Part shown: positions 15,087 to 17,356 of the stretch, piece after piece | Layout: the number at the start of each line of letters is the position of its first letter | How positions within the stretch are numbered: the first letter of the stretch is position 1 | DNA from: Rodentolepis nana | Lineage: Eukaryota > Platyhelminthes > Cestoda > Cyclophyllidea > Hymenolepididae | NCBI GenBank assembly: GCA_900617975.1 | Contig: UZAE01014016.1 | Location: forward strand, 1-17,356 | Direction: 5' to 3' | Length of the DNA: 17,356 nucleotides | Program-made: the position numbers and the translations under genes | The notes under the pieces: generated by a model | What the model was told of the DNA's origin: nothing | Seen by the model: only the letters and a program-made list of their open reading frames with translations | Databases searched by the model: none

Positions 15087-15196
15087 TCTCCACCATATTT
15101 CTTGCATTCTCACTACTTTCGGATGTTGACTGGCTTATTTTGGGGAAACTTATATCAGAAGACACTGACTGTACATGTCTCCAGCCAGTTGAACTT
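15087..15196 (-). CDS. Candidate internal exon of an unidentified gene
   Basis: On the minus strand TTGATTAATCTCTTAG is followed by 110 nt open in one phase and then GTGGAGA|GTGAGTTTT. The phase-open translation includes SSTGWRHVQSVSSDISFPKI followed by SQSTSESSENARNM, polar and Ser-rich. Both splice signals are as good as those of DCAF1, which lies downstream on the same strand. I cannot find the partner exons or a known family. It may be an exon of the next gene, a 5' exon of an alternative transcript, or chance. Confidence 0.3.
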
Positions 15197-15794
15197 CTAA
15201 GAGATTAATCAAGTTAGATTCAAAGGCTCATTTGTGCGGTATCCGAAACGAATGAGTTATCGTGCTGACCAATCAGTGTCAATTGCAATTCCAAAACTTC
15301 AAAAAGTCAACGCCTAATTCAAATCAGACAATCAAACAGACGACACTAACCCTTACGATTCCAGATTTTTTCAGTCGATGGTGCCAACTTATATTTATTG
15401 CATTTCTATCTTCCTGTTGTTAGTCGGTAGAAAACTATCCAAAATCCGAAATGTAATAGCACTGATTGGCCATAGAAAATGCTGAAGTGAATTCGAATTA
15501 AAAAAGTTTTCAGCGAGTCATATTATGATCGGTTGCGTAATTTACAACCCCGAATGTATTCGTCCTGTGCGGCACCACAAACAGTTCTGTACATTTGTAC
15601 CATAATGATTATATTAATTCCCCCACAAACGCATGTGAGATGAAAATTCGACGCCATAGAACAGACCTTCTACGAATTGATAGAACTTCGTATCCTCTAG
15701 ATAGCTGATACAATAGTTAGGTGAAAAGAAAAAATGGTTAGGAAATTATTTGAAAACGCGCAATATGGAATTTTAGCAGGCCTCTGGTTCCAGA
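15197..15794. other. No gene seen
   Basis: About 600 bp of unique AT-rich sequence between the candidate exon and SINE copy E. No repeat copy, RNA gene or convincing open frame is visible on either strand. Confidence 0.5.
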
Positions 15795-15804
15795 TGCATA
15801 GATA
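15795..15804 (+). repeat. Left target-site duplication of SINE copy E
   Basis: TGCATAGATA, identical to 16117-16126. Confidence 0.8.
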
Positions 15805-16116
15805 TTTATTTATTTATTTATTTCAAATGGCAGGTGTTTTGATAGCTATCATTAGCCATTTAGCTGACTTCAGGCTTCACAGAGGGGTGGAACATCAAAG
15901 TGAAAAAAGTCGAGGGGTGGGGTAGAGAAGAGATGTAAAAGAGGCAGACAGACACAAAGGTAGAGAAAAAGGTAAGATGTGTACTGTGAAAGGGGTCGAA
16001 TGTGGCAAGCAGTCGGGCCATGGTAGTTTGAAGTCAGAAGTCAACTGCCGGATAATAGACTTTTTTGCCGTATGTGTATACGTTGCCCAGGGTGCGCCAC
16101 GTGGAGGTAAGCCTAT
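15805..16116 (-). mobile_element. SINE-like retroposon, copy E, with 10 bp target-site duplication
   Basis: The minus-strand element has its tail as repeated TTTA units at 15805-15823, then TCAAATGGCAGGTGTTTTGA, and ends at GGAGGTAAGCCTAT on the plus strand. It is flanked by TGCATAGATA at 15795-15804 and 16117-16126. The first several bases of the usual 5' end are missing. Its middle differs from the other copies (AGAAGAGATGTAAAAGAGGC). Confidence 0.85.
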
Positions 16117-16126
16117 TGCATAGATA
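16117..16126 (+). repeat. Right target-site duplication of SINE copy E
   Basis: TGCATAGATA. The first four bases TGCA could also belong to the element's 5' end (TGCGATAG in other copies), so the exact edge is ambiguous. Confidence 0.75.
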
Positions 16127-16961
16127 AGAAAAATTGAAAGCACAACGCAAAGAAAGCAAAATGCCGACAACTTGATAATTTCAGAGTTCAAATGCAGTAC
16201 TTTAGGGCATTGTTCAAATCACTTCTCTCTTTAGACGCCCTCAGAGAATAAAAGGGTGAAATTATTTGCCTTGACATGAACACTGGGGTAATGATACAAC
16301 ATCGACAATACTGGACTTAATTTTAAAAATGAGCTTTTTAACATTTTTCATCATTTTGGCACCAAAGCTTGGTTCAAATGCAGTGACGGCAAAGTAGGGA
16401 GTGGAAGTACGCCAGACAGACCTCAAAGAAAATGCTTGCCAAACCTACTCATCCAATCAATGGGAAGACTTGAGAAGCCGGATGTTTGGAAAGCTCAGTA
16501 TATTTCAGCTACTCGCTCTCTCAGCAGGGCATTAATTGCTCCCTCCACTACTTGGTACTACTCACTTGGTAATACGAGTTTTTAAGTGCGTAACCAAAGC
16601 ATCACGCCTCATTCTCACTTAGGAAGGTAACTAAATCCATTTTGTGTGATCGTGACTGCTTAATGTTGTACTTTGAAACACTTTCAATGCAGAGTGAAGT
16701 ATTTTGAAATTGCACCGCAAATGATTTCATTGTAAGCGATGTTGGAATTAACAAATTGTGCGTGTTGAATTTAGAGAGCACGAATTTTCGAATACAGTGG
16801 CTATCTGCGCGGCGTTTCATGAAATTCTAGGTTGTTAAGCTCCTCTAGGGGAGGGAGGGGGATAATAGTTTTGTTCATCAGGGGGACATAAAATGAAGAC
16901 ATATTCGATCGGTTTTCTGTTCGCCTTATTCAAATGCTTCCTCGTAATTATGTCATTATTT
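16127..16961. other. No gene seen between SINE copies E and F
   Basis: About 835 bp of unique sequence. A short G-rich patch (GGGGAGGGAGGGGG) lies at 16848-16861. The minus frame of about 70 codons near 16602-16820 has no recognisable features. Confidence 0.5.
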
Positions 16962-16971
16962 GAAAGCTGAT
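16962..16971 (+). repeat. Left target-site duplication of SINE copy F
   Basis: GAAAGCTGAT, identical to 17299-17308. Confidence 0.85.
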
Positions 16972-17298
16972 GGGATGTGCGATAGATCTACCTCCACGTG
17001 GCGCACCCTGGGCAACGTATGCTCATACGGCAAAAAAGTCTATTAACCGGCAGTTGACTTCTGACTTCAAACTATCACGACCCCACTGTATGTCATATTC
17101 GACTACTTCCACAGTACTCACCTCACCTTTTTCTACCTTTGTGTCTGACTCTTTTACATCCTTGAAACACTCTTCTGTTCCCCCCCCCTTCTCGACTTTT
17201 TTTTCACTTTGATGTTCCTTCCCGCCTGTGAAGACTGAAGTCAACTAAATGGCTAATGCTAACTATCAAAACGCCTGCCATTTGAAATAAATAAATTA
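16972..17298 (+). mobile_element. SINE-like retroposon, copy F, with 10 bp target-site duplication
   Basis: A full-length element from GGGATGTGCGATAGATCTAC to GAAATAAATAAATTA. GAAAGCTGAT flanks it at 16962-16971 and 17299-17308. The body keeps all modules: CTCCACGTGG, CACCCTGGGCAACGTATGC, CGGCAGTTGACTTCTGACTT, a pyrimidine-rich centre and ACGCCTGCCATTTG. It lies in the opposite orientation to copy E, about 850 bp away. Confidence 0.88.
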
Positions 17299-17308
17299 GA
17301 AAGCTGAT
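17299..17308 (+). repeat. Right target-site duplication of SINE copy F
   Basis: GAAAGCTGAT after the ATAAATAAA tail. Confidence 0.85.
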
Positions 17309-17356
17309 AACAACATATCTAAATTGCAGTAATTACATTTCTGATGAAACGTTGGA

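Noticed and set aside
16970..17244. Open frames on both strands in the rightmost part of the window.
   Set aside because: They lie entirely within SINE copy F; matching frames recur in other copies only because the repeat is conserved.

Overview
The window is eukaryotic genomic DNA, most likely from a parasitic flatworm (tapeworm or fluke). It is AT-rich, has one gene split into many exons by GT-AG introns, carries dispersed short retroposons, and is a draft assembly with isolated single-N joins at 2085, 11034 and 13164. The flatworm call is inference. It rests on introns of only 35-43 nt at the 5' end of the gene that lengthen towards the 3' end, a pattern described for schistosome genes, and on protein divergence from vertebrate homologues. 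A tapeworm with a large, SINE-rich genome (for example a diphyllobothriidean) is possible but not shown.

The left half (256-8964, minus strand) holds most of one gene, an orthologue of DCAF1/VPRBP, the substrate receptor of the DDB1-CUL4 ubiquitin ligase. I could join 13 exons with continuous phase (3,444 nt, 1,148 codons). They run from the start methionine at 8964 through the armadillo-like region, a flatworm-type low-complexity insertion and the LisH motif, to the conserved block just before the WD40 domain. The WD40 exons would lie left of position 1. The join at N 2085 falls in the intron that splits the LisH motif, and coding continuity across it supports that join.

The right half (about 9000-17356) has no gene I can name. 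It holds most copies of a SINE-like retroposon family of about 290-330 bp, with one more copy inside a DCAF1 intron. Three copies have 10-14 bp direct repeats at their ends (2531-2822, 15805-16116, 16972-17298). One copy (10467-10791) is nested in an older one, and one (13045-13163) is cut by a contig end. A serine-rich candidate exon (15087-15196, minus) may belong to a second, unidentified gene.

The assembly has a clear fault. The 577 bp at 10457-11033 are repeated base for base at 13165-13741, and both copies abut a single N. The contig 11035-13163 was therefore probably placed wrongly between two overlapping contigs. Distances and copy counts in 10457-13741 should not be trusted. I found no tRNA, rRNA, CRISPR array, prokaryotic features or virus genes.
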